Assembly (NCBI RefSeq): GCF_029168945.1
Contig: NC_083601.1
Coordinates: 21,356,160 to 21,420,159 of the forward strand
Length of the DNA stretch: 64,000 bases
Direction: 5' to 3'
Source: Cannabis sativa
Lineage: Eukaryota > Streptophyta > Magnoliopsida > Rosales > Cannabaceae
Below, one piece after another: positions 24,697 to 35,763 of the stretch (position 1 is its first letter; the number at the start of each line of letters is the position of its first letter). The translations under genes and the position numbers were made by a program. Under the pieces are notes generated by a model. It was not told the DNA's origin. It saw only the letters and a list, made by a program, of their open reading frames with translations, and did no database searches.

Positions 24697-26015
24697 TCAT
24701 TTTTTTTTTAATAAAAATCAAAAACTTTATTAATTAAGAATTTCGTTCAAAACAATAAAACGTGCTTCGGCAGAACAATCCTCTAATTAAAGCACACAAC
24801 CTGTAGAGAAACAAGAGTCTTTTACCAAACAATGAGCCAACTTGTATGCAGATCGTTTAACAAAACACAACTCAATATATGAAAAAACTAAAAGCAAATT
24901 ACAGACATCTTGAAAAAGTAAACCAAATTGAGAAATCATATAAAATTACTTTGATAGCTTTGACACAGACTAAGCTATCAGTTTCCAAAATAACGTGGTC
25001 CCATGGATGATGTGCAATCCAACTTAAAGCTTCTTTGATGCCTATTATTTCTGTAATTTTAGGTTGAACACTCCCAATCTTTCCCTTAGTGAAAGCTTCT
25101 AGCATATTACCATGATGATCCCGAGCTACGCAACCCACACCAAACCGACCCTCCTGATCAAACAAAGCCCCATCAACATTAACTTGTAACATAAGTGCAT
25201 ACCAATGCTCAGAATGTCGCACCCCTTCATTCAAAGGAGACAAAGAAAGACCCTTTCTGCCTTGAGCACATTTATACTGATCAAGCATGTTTTTCGCTGA
25301 TGCAACAATATTTGATGCAACCCAACTCTTTTGTTGCCAAACAAAATCATTCCGTGCACGCCAAATAGCCCAACTCACCACAGCCGCTTCCTCCATCTCA
25401 CTAACACGTCCCATAACAGCAGTATAGCCAACTGCTAAATGTTGGTGAGCCGCCCCCAACATCCACCGAGCTGCGATTCCAGGCAGCAGTAGCAAACTCA
25501 CACTCCACCAAGGCGTGATACACAGTTTTTGAAGCAACATTGCACAAAGGACAAGCAACATGAACAGGGACATGACGTTTTTGAAGCTAAAAACACGTTG
25601 GAAGGACACCCGATGCAGCTCTCCATAAGAAGTTATTGACCTTTGGAGGAACATTCAACAACCATAAAGTCTTCCAAAAACCTGTATTGTCATCCACACT
25701 TCAAGCTCCTTTTGTTTCCTGCAAGAACTTATAGGCACTTTTAATTGAATACTGGCTACAAGAAGTTATTGACCTTTGGAGGAACATTCAACAACCATAA
25801 AGTCTTCCAAAAACCTGTATTGTCATCCACACTTCAAGCTCCTTTTGTTTCCTGCAAGAACTTATAGGCACTTTTAATTGAATACTGGCTACAAGACTCA
25901 AACTTCCAACTTCAACCATCTCTAACAGTAGAGTCACTAAGTTGAATGCTAAATATCAAGTCTTGGTCAAGAGCCACAAAGAGATCTCTTACTACATCTT
26001 CATCCTAGGCCCGAG
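24697..26015 (-). pseudogene. 5'-truncated LINE: zinc-finger RVT and RNase H C-terminal part
   Basis: On the - strand the 3' tail appears as the T-run at 24697-24708, a poly(A) tail in reverse. The coding remnant reads, from ~26015 leftwards, a zf-RVT-type segment (LNVPPKVNNFLWRAASGVLPT; CPLCNVASKTVYHALVEC) and an RNase H (RVT_3) domain (VNVDGALFDQEGRFGVGC, EIIGIKEALSWI, VILETDSLVCVKAI). The zf-RVT and RNase H parts are in different frames, and a 133-bp tandem duplication disrupts the former. The endonuclease and most of the reverse transcriptase are absent, typical of 5' truncation during LINE insertion. Confidence 0.85.
25627..25892. repeat. Exact 133-bp tandem duplication inside the LINE
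   Basis: 25627-25759 and 25760-25892 read the same base for base by eye, starting AAGAAGTTATTGACC and ending ACTGGCTAC. The perfect match suggests a young duplication within an old fragment. Confidence 0.9.
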
Positions 26016-26158
26016 TATCCATCTGAAATAGGCAACTAACAATATTTTTTATATATAAAAAAATATCACTGAATATAGTATTTATCTAATTATCAAAACT
26101 TTATTATTAAATTATGATTTAGTAAGGGAAATTTGATTTTTTTATGCTTACATATACT

Positions 26159-26880
26159 TAAAAAAATTTCCCTAAACTCATAATATTTGATATTTGTGGA
26201 ATATGACACATTTTATAATATCCCTAAAATACCCCCTATTTACGTCAACCCCCTCTCTCTTCTTCTCTCTTTTATTTCACTACACTGTCGAGCCATCGGG
26301 CCCCATCGGGCCCACCATCGTTCCCACTATCGAGCCCATCGGGCTATATAAAAAATTCTATTTTTTTACACAAGCATCGGGCCCACCATCGTGCCCACTA
26401 TCGGGCCCATCGGGCCATATCAAATTCTATTTTTTTACATAGGCATCGGGCCCACCATCGGACCCATCGGGCCTTTGTCTTCCTCAATTTTCGTGTGATA
26501 TCATCTGACCGTGTCGGGCCTGCATCGGGCTGCATCCGACCCGACGAAATCAAACCTCAAACACAGATTTTGCCCAAATCACATCCGACGAAAAAAAAAG
26601 ATCTGAAGGCTTGCCTTCGATATCTCCGTTCGAAGCTCAGTGGTAGAGGGTTGGAGTCGGGTCTCACGGTGGTCAGTGGTTTAGGTACGCGGTGATTTGG
26701 TGCTCGGTGGTGGTGATTTGGTGATTTAGTGAGGGTGAGATGATGAGAGAACAACGAGAGAGATAGAGGAAGAGAGAGAGTTGAGGTTTGAAAAATGAGA
26801 GGAGTATTTTTGGGTCTAATGTAAAGTGGTCATATTTTTTTAATTTTGAAATGCATAAGTTTAGGAAAATAATTTTTTAG
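26159..26880. mobile_element. MULE-type miniature element with GGGCCC-rich core
   Basis: The left arm (26159-26240: TTTCCCTAAACTCATAATAT ... AATATGACAC ... AAAATACCCCC) matches the reverse complement of the right arm (26795-26880) over about 75 bp. The core holds a CT-rich leader-like stretch, a GGGCCC tandem array, and a gene-like GC-richer patch. No open frame is convincing. It could be a Pack-MULE; the donor gene is not recognised. The target duplication was not resolved. Confidence 0.6.
26305..26480. repeat. ~70-bp tandem array rich in ATCGGGCCCACC
   Basis: ATCGGGCCCACCATCG starts at 26305, 26376 and 26445, about 2.5 units. Each unit ends in TTCTATTTTTTTACA. GGGCCC words recur inside units as well. 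Confidence 0.85.
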
Positions 26881-27355
26881 TAACTATTGAGTATAATATA
26901 AATACCCACAAATTACTCACATATAAACATTAACGTGGGAGTTATAAGATAAATCATTAATTTAATATTTTTCTCATCATGTTTCTATTATGTCATTACA
27001 TTTCTTTTCATCGATCTTATTATATCATATAATTCTATAAGGACTCGTTTGGTAGGCAGCATACATGTCGAATTATATTAAATAACAAGTAATATTATAT
27101 TTAAATAAAATATTATAGTTGTATTAATTATTACAGCCATAAATTTTAATACAATATGGATCGTATTATTTAAGTCATCCGTAATAGCTTTTATTATAAT
27201 ATTTACAAATATTCTGGGGTCGGAGACCCCTACCCTGGTCTCGGTCCCGAACTCCGGACCTGGACCCAGACCCAAGGCTGACCCTGGGAATATATAGGCC
27301 AAAGGCTATTTAAATTTTGAGGTCCTCACTCTTAGAAATATATATATTATAAAAG

Positions 27356-27386
<31 letters not shown>

Positions 27387-28125
27387 TGTTGTGGGACTAG
27401 AACCCTACCATTGTTTAATGTGTCATGCACTCCGACCAAGCTGTGAATATTTTTTGTTTACAATACATTTAATTTTACTTAAATAAAAACCTAATAATAC
27501 CTTTTATTTTTTATATTGGGCCCTCATAAAGTGTAGGCCTGGACTGGCCTTGAATTCTCGGACCTGACCCTAGACACGACCCCAAAGCCTGAACCCAAAC
27601 CAAAACCCCTGACTCAGCGTTGAACCCGAACCCCAACTTGGACCCGTAGAGGCGTCTCAAGGTGTTGAGAGGCTTAAGGGAATAAACAATATTTTTTTTT
27701 TACTTCGCCATATTTAAACGAGACCTTTTTTACAAAAATTAAAATAAATTTATTTAAATTTTGACACAATATCAATTTTAACTCTTTTATCTCCATATAA
27801 CAAATAAGTTTTCTCACCTCGTTAGTTAACATAAAGTACTATTTGATTATAAGAACATCTCTATTGAAGTGATATATTTTAGCACTTTTGAAAAAAAAAA
27901 TACTATGTAAAAAAATTTGTCAATTTTTTTCTAATCTATGTTAACAATTATATAAATTTAAGATGACAGATAATAATTAATGAATATATTTTTTATTTAA
28001 GTTATAATATTGTCATTAACTTCCTAAGTTATAATATTTTCGTTAGTTATTGTTTTAAAAAATATTTGATTTATTTATTATTATCGTGATAATTTTTTTT
28101 TTCAATTTATACTTAAAAATACTAC
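26881..28125. other. Intergenic DNA with poly(A) tract and GACCC-word patches
   Basis: No gene seen. 27352-27384 is an almost pure A run. 27221-27300 and 27541-27650 are GC-rich patches of repeated GACCC/GAACCC words, resembling 33640-33838. 28121-28125 is the ACTAC target duplication of the next element. Confidence 0.6.
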
Positions 28126-31000
28126 TGTAATACCCGGAATTAAGAAAAAGGATTAGCAAAGCCCTAATTAGATAATTATGAGTTAATTGAGGAATTATAT
28201 TATTATATAGTTCAATATATGTGAAATTATATGAAATTTAAAATGTTAAAGACCCCGTTGGTGAGCTAGGGGCATTTTGGTAATTATGACCCGAGAAGGG
28301 TAAATTGTTGAGATTAATTTAATTACGTGCTTAATAGAACTATATTATTATATAGTATGCATGTGTTGTCTTTTCAGGTGTGTTCTGACAGGTTGGCGCG
28401 GTATAGTCACAACCGGGTGTTTCGGGCCGAACCGGGTTCGGGCCCGAAATTCATTTGGGATTGAAATAATTGGCATTCTTATTATTGATGAATAATCTGA
28501 AATTATATTGGATTTATGTGTGAATAAAATGGCTAAATTGCCCATGTGAGTGAATATGTATGTTTTAAGCCCTAAGGGCAAAATGGTCATTTGACCATAA
28601 GTGATTTACTTGAACCAAATTGATTTTAGACAGTAAATGAAAGAAATTCTGGGTTCTTTCTCTTTGTCTCACCCGACCCCTCTCTCTCTTTTTCACTCAA
28701 AACCCTCTTTGCATTCAACTTGGATTTTGGAAGGAAAATCTTGGTTTTGGCTTGATTTGGAGCTAGAGTTTGGAGGAAGATTATTGCTCTTGCTTTGGTG
28801 TGAATTGAGGTAGTTTTTACAGATTTTCTAATTGAGTTTCTTCTTGAATTTTATGGTGGTAAAAGCATGTCTTGAGTTGTGTTCTTCTTGTGATTGCATG
28901 TTCTTAGATGTTATTGTGATGTTGATGAATTGAGTGTGTGATTGCATGATTTGGTTGAGAATTTTATTGTTGAGCATGGATTTTGATTATAGGTTATTTT
29001 CCAGAGTGGATTCATGTGTTTTTGGGATATTTTCATGGCTGAAATTGGGTTGAGTTGTTGGAAGTGAACTCTTGTTCAAGAGCTTGGTTTTGCCATGGTT
29101 GTGCATGAATTTTGTGATTTTTTTTATGCAATCAAAATTCTGGGATTTAGATGCATTTGAGTTGTGATTTTTGAGCCTTAATATGCGTTTTTACCCATTG
29201 TTTGGTTGGGGTTCGAAATCTAAGAAAAGTTGGCATGTTTAGGCCTTAAAAATGGAGTTTTGGGGTGTTCTGAACCCAGTCGTCGCGACGGGATTTTTGG
29301 CCGTCGCGACTGGGTTTGGCAGTGAGAAATTTTGTTTTTCTCAATTTTGTTTTGGCCATAACTTTTGACTCGGGACTCCGTTTGGGATGTTCTTTATATC
29401 GTTGGAAAGCTCGTTCCGAGCTCTATTTGATTATCTATGTTTTGAATGCCATGTTTATATTTTTGAAAGTGAAATTGGGGATTAACCCTATTTGTGAAAT
29501 CCCAGATTGTGTGACTAGGATTGCCGGCACCTGATCAGGAGCACCCAGGGGTTTGGAATCTCTGTTATTGCGGGACAACAGGTAAGACAGTAGTTTGCAC
29601 GTAGAGTATGCGCGGTGGCACTTATGTTGAATGTGATATATGTGAGTAATTGCAACCAGGATTAGGGTTATTACCCTAACATGAGCGGTTTAATAGCCTA
29701 GGGTTATTACCCTAGTGATATATGTTGTGTAATACTATGCCATGTCGGATATATCTATATATTGGAATTATGAATTATGCGCTTAAGGCATAATTAAACT
29801 AGACTCGGTAAGCTAGTACCTTGAGTTTAATTTTAATGCGGTCTAGGGTTATTACCCTAGAATATTATGAGTCCAGTGAAAGCATGAGTCAGGGTTGATA
29901 CTCTTAGTAAATGTCATCTAAGTATATAGAAATGTATTATATGCGTGATTACATAGTATGCAAGTTAGGGTTATTACCCTAAGATTATATATGTTGTAGT
30001 AAACATTGAATACACGCATGTATGTTAGAAGTTATGTGTTTAAGACATAACTGGGTTAGACCTGGTATATATCACCAGGATAAATCACCGAAAGAACGTA
30101 ATACATGGATTACGTATATACATGAATAGGGTTATGCGAGCAAGGCATAACCAGGTTAGGCTCGGTAAATAGAACCGAGGTAAACCCTACTGAGGCCTTA
30201 TTGTATATAGACGTGTGAGAGCAACACGTAGGTCTACGCCACGTAGACATAAATAGGCATGTGAGCGTAACATGCAGGTCTATAGCAAATAGACAAATAG
30301 TGCGGTGACACTAATAATTATGTGTTACATATTGAGATTAAGGGTTATGTGTCAAGGCATAATCAAGTTGGACTCGGTATCTAGAACCGAGATGAACTAT
30401 TCTAAGGCCTTATTGTAATTAGACGTGTGAGAGTAACACGTAGGTCTACGCCACGTAGATATATATAGATGTGTGAGCGCAACACATAGGCCTACGCCAC
30501 GTAGACATAAATAGGCATGTGAGTGTGACATGCAGGTCTGTGACACACAGACATATATGAATGGCATTACTGTTTAAATAGCATGATGAGCATATTATAT
30601 TTGTTATGATTTATACTGTCTTGCTGGGCTTGGCTCACGGGTGCTCTACTGTGCAGGAAAGGGTAAGTCAGTGGCTGATCAACCATGAGTTTGAGGAGCA
30701 AGACGAAGAATGTACATGTTCAAGCCATATCAGACCAAGCGGGTTAAGGGTTATCAGTGATGAACTTTTTGAATTCTATTTTGCCGTTTAGGTCCGCTAG
30801 AAAGAAATGACTTGTAATAACGTTTGTAAATATTTTTGGGATCCCAATTATTTTAAAAGTTTAAATATATTACAAGTTTATTTTCATTCTGTTTAATATA
30901 AAAGTTTAAATTCTGCGCTATTTTGATTAGTAATTCCGATTAGGGGATTAGAGTTTCATAAGTATTTTGGGTAGCGTTCCTGATTATTTAGGGCGTTACA
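28126..31000 (+). mobile_element. Solo LTR of a Gypsy-type retrotransposon (2875 bp)
   Basis: Starts TGTAATACCCGG, ends GGGCGTTACA, and is flanked by the exact 5-bp duplication ACTAC (28121-28125, 31001-31005). No internal region is present, so it arose by LTR-LTR recombination. It shares a 3' region layout (GGATCCC, then a TTACA end) with 47272-49553 and 63523-64000. It contains two tandem arrays: TAGGGTTATTACCCTA words (29660-30000) and a unit with GTGTGAGAGTAACACGTAGG (~30210-30555). Confidence 0.9.
29660..30560. repeat. Internal tandem arrays of the solo LTR
   Basis: AGGGTTATTACCCTA recurs at least four times (near 29663, 29697, 29843, 29965). Then a unit of roughly 70-110 bp with ACACGTAGGTCTACGCCACG recurs to about 30555. 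Several words are short palindromes. Confidence 0.75.
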
Positions 31001-31025
31001 ACTACTATATACTATATATTAGAGT

Positions 31026-31811
31026 TGTTGACCGAGGTTTTCGGCAACCGATAAAATATTATAAGATTATAGAGCTGTAAGAAATTTAGAGAATGATTTT
31101 TACGTGGTTCGGGCGTTAATGAGCCTTAGTCCACGAGTCTATATTATTTATGGATGTCTTTAATACAAAGAATGTATTTGGTGAGTGTTTCACCCTTATA
31201 AATACAGAGAATGTTCTTGGTGAGTATTTACTCTTTTTGCTCTTATGCAACCCAAGATTCTCGACCCCATTTAATGAGCTTTGATGGGGTATTTATAGTG
31301 TTTTTGGTGGGGTGATCCCCAGAATTATTGTACAAGTGTATCTGTAAGTATCCATAAAGTTGGGCATTCCCAATGAATATACCATGAGTAATGCATGGTC
31401 AAATCCCTAGGTGCTGTAGGGCTTTTATGTGGAATGTCCTTATTGTCTTTTGACTGATGTGACTCTTCACAGTGTAGCCGTCGATAGACTTAAATGATCA
31501 TTACTTCGTAGCTGCGGATTGGGGGTTGTGCCGTCAGACTTTATTGCGTGTAGCAGTCCCAACACGCTTCCTCCCATGCGGCATTAAATGCGACTTGATT
31601 GCTCAGGGGAAGTCTGACACCTCACGGAGATGCCTTAGTGTTACTTGGGCTTCCGGGAGCGTATGGGGCTCCCTGTGTCTTCTCCGGGAGGCATGTCCCG
31701 GATGCTGCCTTATTACATAAAGACTTAGCAAATAGTTTGAATGCTAAGTTGTTTGATCCACGTGTCCTTGTCTGGTTGGTCCACGTATATTGGACAAAAT
31801 CAGGGACAACA
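31026..31811 (-). mobile_element. Solo LTR, second family (786 bp, reverse orientation)
   Basis: On the - strand it starts TGTTGTCCCTGATT and ends CTCGGTCAACA. The flanks carry the exact 5-bp duplication AGAGT (31021-31025, 31812-31816). The stretch near 31100 with GGCGTTAATGAGCC and TTAGTCCACGAG is seen in reverse in the Gypsy-like leader at about 45830, suggesting the same broad lineage. Confidence 0.88.
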
Positions 31812-31816
31812 AGAGT

Positions 31817-32213
31817 AATTTTTTTAAAAAAATAGTACTAAATATAATATTTACTCTTTATCAAATATATATGTCCAAAATATATATATTATTGTTTTTG
31901 GTAATTCATTTTTATTTTTATTTTTTGAGAAAACAATCACAACACCTCTTTACACAGTAAAAAAAATATATATATATAAAAATATTATGCTCTTATTTTA
32001 AATCAATAAATAAAAAAAATAACCCTTAAAACCTCAACAAATTTAAAGAATTAATAACTATATGCATAATTATATATGTAACAGAATTAAAAAAAAAAAA
32101 AGTAACAATGGTGAGGATGAAATCCAAGACCCCAACATCAATATTCATTTTAAGTTCCAACTAACTACTTGAGCTATAATATTTTCATGCAATATCTTAA
32201 ACTAAAATTTATA
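31817..32213. other. AT-rich intergenic DNA
   Basis: No gene or repeat boundary recognised. Confidence 0.5.
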
Positions 32214-32585
32214 GGGTAAATACTATTTTAAACCTTGTATTTTGTAAAGGTTATCGATTGGACTCTGTGTTTTGTTAAATGACAAAATAAACCTTGTATT
32301 TTTCAAAAAAGTAAAAATAGTTACATGAGCTTAATTTTTGACAACTTTTTTTTAATATAACCAACTTGAAGATAATTCCTAATACGAACAGATACAGAAA
32401 ATGTAAACAATTTTGTCATAGCACTTCTAGATCGAATTATAATTAAATTTTACTTTGACAAAAAATCAATTCAGGGTCCTATTTGTACTATTTTAGAAAA
32501 TACAAGGTCTATTTTGTCATTTAACAAAACAGAAGGTCCAATTAATATATTTTACAAAACACATGGTCCAAAATATTATTTACCC
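32214..32585. mobile_element. MITE with ~90-bp terminal inverted repeats
   Basis: Left end GGGTAAATACTATTTTAAAC and right end (reverse complement) GGGTAAATAATATTTTGGAC match on through TTTTGTTAAATGACAAAATA and CCTTGTATTTT. The 372-bp element is almost all inverted repeat and could fold into a long hairpin. The extra TATA on both sides hides the target duplication. The GGG start fits a Mutator-type MITE. Confidence 0.8.
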
Positions 32586-32854
32586 TATAATATTATATTT
32601 CGTTTACACATATACATAATATTAATAATATAAATTTTAAGTTTTTGGGGCCTATAAAATTGTGGGCTAGGGGCTTAAGTCTCGGTTGCACCACGTCTTT
32701 AACGTTCCCGCTTCAAGCCTCCATTGGGCCCTTACACCCACGGAATGAATGGCTCTTATACACGAGTACGTCACTCTGGTTGCTTCATGGACTAACGACT
32801 GGTCCCACGGACCAATCCAAGTGTTTCCAGCATGCTTTGTCCTCACTTGCACGC

Positions 32855-32945
32855 TTCATGGGAAGTTTTCCCAGGAGGTCACCCATCCTGAAATTGCTCC
32901 AGGCCAAGCACGCTAACTGTGGAGTTCTTTCGTAATGGGCTACTG
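32855..32945 (-). promoter_or_regulatory. 5S-rRNA-like Pol III promoter region, Cassandra LTR copy 1
   Basis: Matches the internal control region of plant 5S rRNA (box A AGTTAGCGTGCTTGG with one base lost here; box C GGATGGGTGACCTCCTGGG). Known of Cassandra: these sequences can be recognised by RNA polymerase III. Confidence 0.85.
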
Positions 32946-33357
32946 AAAAACAAGATACACCTTGTTGATATAGGTAGTACCAATCAATCCATTTAAGCTC
33001 TCTTCAACTATGCAGTCACATACCTACACAGTCTCAGAATCATCACACTTGACCTTCCCCAGGCGATGTGGGATTGCACAGCTTACCCGGTGTTTCCCCT
33101 TACGGATCACGGGACTACTGACTGTCACAATCACCCCCCTTACGGGGTTCGACGTCCTCGTCGACCACACTTCCGGCTGGGTCAAGGCTCTGATACCATT
33201 TGTAACGTCCTCGCTTCAAGCCTCCATTGGGCCCTTACACCCACGGAATGAATGGCTCTTATACACGAGTACGTCACTCTGGCTGCTTCATGGACTAACG
33301 ACTGGTCCCACGGACCAATCCAAGTGTTTCGAGCATGCTTTGTCCTCACTCGCACGC

Positions 33358-33449
33358 TTCATGGGGAAATTTCCCAGGAGGTCACCCATCCTGAAATTGC
33401 TCCAGGCCAAGCACGCTTAACTGTGGAGTTCTTTCGTGATGGGTTACTG
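33358..33449 (-). promoter_or_regulatory. 5S-rRNA-like Pol III promoter region, Cassandra LTR copy 2
   Basis: Same as copy 1 but box A (AGTTAAGCGTGCTTGG) is complete. It lies in the LTR that is 5' in element orientation, where transcription would start. Confidence 0.87.
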
Positions 33450-33639
33450 AAAAACAAGACGCACCTTGTTGATATAGGTAGTACCAATCAATCCGTTTAA
33501 GCTCTCTTCAACTGTGCAGTCCCATACCTACACAGTCTCAGAATCATCACACTTGACCTTCCCCAGGCGATGTGGGATTGCACAGCTTACCCGGTGTTTT
33601 CCCTTACGGATCACGGGACTACTGACTGTCACAACGTCA

Positions 33640-33838
33640 TATTACTACCCGACTCCGGCCTCAGACCCAGCCCCATATTTGGACTTGGCCCTAGACCCGA
33701 ACCCAGATCCCAAAACATATTCAGATTCGGACCCCAAACTTCAGACCTGGACCTCGACATAGACCCGATCGAACACGAACTGAAGACCTGTACCTGGACC
33801 CCGACTTGGCCTCGACCTCGAACCCGACTCTAGACCGG
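33640..33838. repeat. GACCC/GAACCC-word patch
   Basis: A GC-rich low-complexity stretch of repeated GACCC, GACCTGG and CCCGA words, like 27221-27300 and 27541-27650. The Cassandra target duplication abuts its left edge. Confidence 0.65.
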
Positions 33839-35134
33839 ACCTAAATGGAATCAGAGTTGTGGTCAAATTTATAGTACATAATATAATTTCACACAAACTA
33901 TTAATATAAACTAATACCAAACATATTATATTAAATAATATTAATATAAACAACACAGTAGAAGCATTGTTTATTGTAAATATCAAAGACCATAATTAAA
34001 GCAAGCTAACGTGATGGCAAAACCAGAGACGAATTTAAAAGCATTTCATCCGCACTAATAATGTTTACATGGGCAGCCATAACCATTGTGGCAAGCAGCA
34101 CTAAAATTATTAATCATGACAATATATTAATTAGTCTGTCTATGATATACACTATTAAATATATAAAATATTATGACACGTTTAGTTTACCTTAGTTTCT
34201 AAGATTCCTATTGGATTAGTATAACATGCATGCATATATAGAGATGCATATATACATATATAAAATTAATTGCATATGCATGTGATTAGATACATATTAC
34301 TTGGTGGTTGTCCAAGTTTTTGGATTCAAGTTTCAAACTTGTAGTCTCTATAATTGTGTACTATTCTCTATTGTTCTCTTCATCCTAACTCATTCACCAA
34401 ACACAATTATTTGGGTCCACAAAAATTTTGGTACATATATAATAATATCTGTCATCTGATACCTTCATAATAAAATCTTCATCTCATAATACTGTATAGA
34501 AAACAAAAAATTGTGCTCCACAAATTAAATAGTTATTTTCTTACACTTATAATTTGTAAAACATTATCTTCTTTAATTACATTATTTCAGACATCTAACA
34601 CATTATTTTGCCTGAACTAGAAACAATGCTATTTTTCAAAAATAGATATATTTATAGACACATCCTATATCAATTTATTCTTTCAATTTATATATCAATT
34701 ATTTTCACCAAATACTTAAAACAAAACCTATATTATTATGATGTGAAAGGTAGGCGAGATAAAGTTGTTGGTGAATTTGTTAGTTCCATCTCAAATGGAT
34801 ACACATGGTCTATATTTTTCAGCTTATATATAATAATATTATTCAATAAGAGTTCCATTAAGGGTATGAAGATGTAATACTTTATGCATACTATTTTGAT
34901 CAAACACTTATGATTCACGTGAAAACACTAGTATAACATCAAGCTAACAACTTAGGTGGTCCATATATATGAGATATATTTCACTGCAAATTTAAAACAT
35001 CAATATTACTTCTAACTGAATTTAATGATAACCTTAGATAGGAAGAAATAATTCATAATAAGCCCTTACCTTATCTACACTACACTACACTACACTACGC
35101 TTATCTAATGAGACATGGCATGTGACAATACTAA
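33839..35134. other. AT-rich intergenic DNA
   Basis: No gene recognised; short AT-rich frames only. A CTACA microsatellite lies at 35078-35099 just left of MULE-2. Confidence 0.5.
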
Positions 35135-35142
35135 TTTGGCAA
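35135..35142. repeat. Target-site duplication, left of MULE-2 (TTTGGCAA)
   Basis: TTTGGCAA is repeated exactly at 43884-43891, directly outside the inverted GGGAAATTTC ends. Confidence 0.9.
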
Positions 35143-35250
35143 GGGAAATTTCATTTTTTGCCCTTAATAATATATCTCATATCAAATTTTATACCCCTTA
35201 CTAATTTATACAAAACAATTCCACTATTTTCAAATTCTACCCAAAATACC
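35143..35250 (+). repeat. MULE-2 left terminal inverted repeat
   Basis: GGGAAATTTCATTTTTTG..., CATATCAAATTTTATACCCC and CTAATTTATACAAAA match the reverse complement of 43776-43883 with scattered differences. Confidence 0.92.
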
Positions 35251-35763
35251 CCTTACATTTAATTTTCCCACTCTCTCTTTCCCTCTCTCTCTGTCTTTCC
35301 CACTCTCTCTCCGACTTTTCCTCTTCGTCCCTGCCCAAAAACAAAACAACCGAACAACCAAATCGAACCCGACGACGACGACCACGCATACGCCGAACCC
35401 AACAACCCTCTTCTTCCCACTCGATTTTTCCCTCTCTCTCTCTATCTATCTCGGTCTTGAATTCGACCCGTGCTCGTGGAAACCACCACGAACAGTCGCC
35501 AACACAGGCCATCGCCAGTACCCGTGCTCGTCGAAACCCAACACAGGCCATCGCCACCACAACCACGGACCGTCGCCACCACCACAAAGCTCAGTCAAAG
35601 GTAAGTTTTTCTTTTTCAAAAAAAAATTAATTTTTTAATAGATTTGGATGTGAAATATTGCATGTTGTTGAAATTAGTGGAATTTTTGTATATTTTGTGC
35701 TCTTTCTTGTGGTAGGTTGTATATGTTGGATATGTTTCAATGGTGTTTGTGTGTTTTTACATC

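Larger units (their letters stand above)
32698..33633 (-). mobile_element. Cassandra-type TRIM retrotransposon with 5S-rRNA-like LTRs
   Basis: Two LTRs (32698-33129 and 33201-33633, ~432 bp each) enclose only 71 bp. On the - strand the LTR starts TGTGACAGTCAG and ends ACGTTACA. The next bases are TGGTATCAGAGCC, the Met-tRNA primer site, and before the other LTR lies the polypurine tract AAGGGGGG. A 5-bp duplication ACGTC flanks it (32693-32697, 33634-33638). Each LTR carries a 5S-rRNA-like part: on the - strand CAGTTAAGCGTGCTTGG and GGATGGGTGACCTCCTGGGA, the internal promoter of 5S genes. That is the hallmark of Cassandra TRIMs. There is no coding capacity; apparent short frames are by chance. 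Confidence 0.95.

Noticed and set aside
26495..26695. 66-codon frame in the GGGCCC element
   Set aside because: Short, no domain; the GC-rich patch may be captured DNA but I cannot support a gene.
33010..33420. 136-codon frame and others across 32645-33833
   Set aside because: These lie in the Cassandra LTRs, which are non-coding and 5S-like; TRIMs carry no genes.
32855..33449. 5S rRNA genes
   Set aside because: Only the internal promoter part resembles 5S rRNA; the 5' part is missing, and LTR, primer site and target duplications show a TRIM.
34608..34877. 89-codon AT-rich frame
   Set aside because: Composition-driven (Ile/Tyr/Lys-rich), no start context, no homology sign.
35237..35587. 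116-codon Arg-rich frame on the - strand in the MULE-2 left end
   Set aside because: Antisense of a CT/CGACC-rich leader; low complexity and no homology sign.
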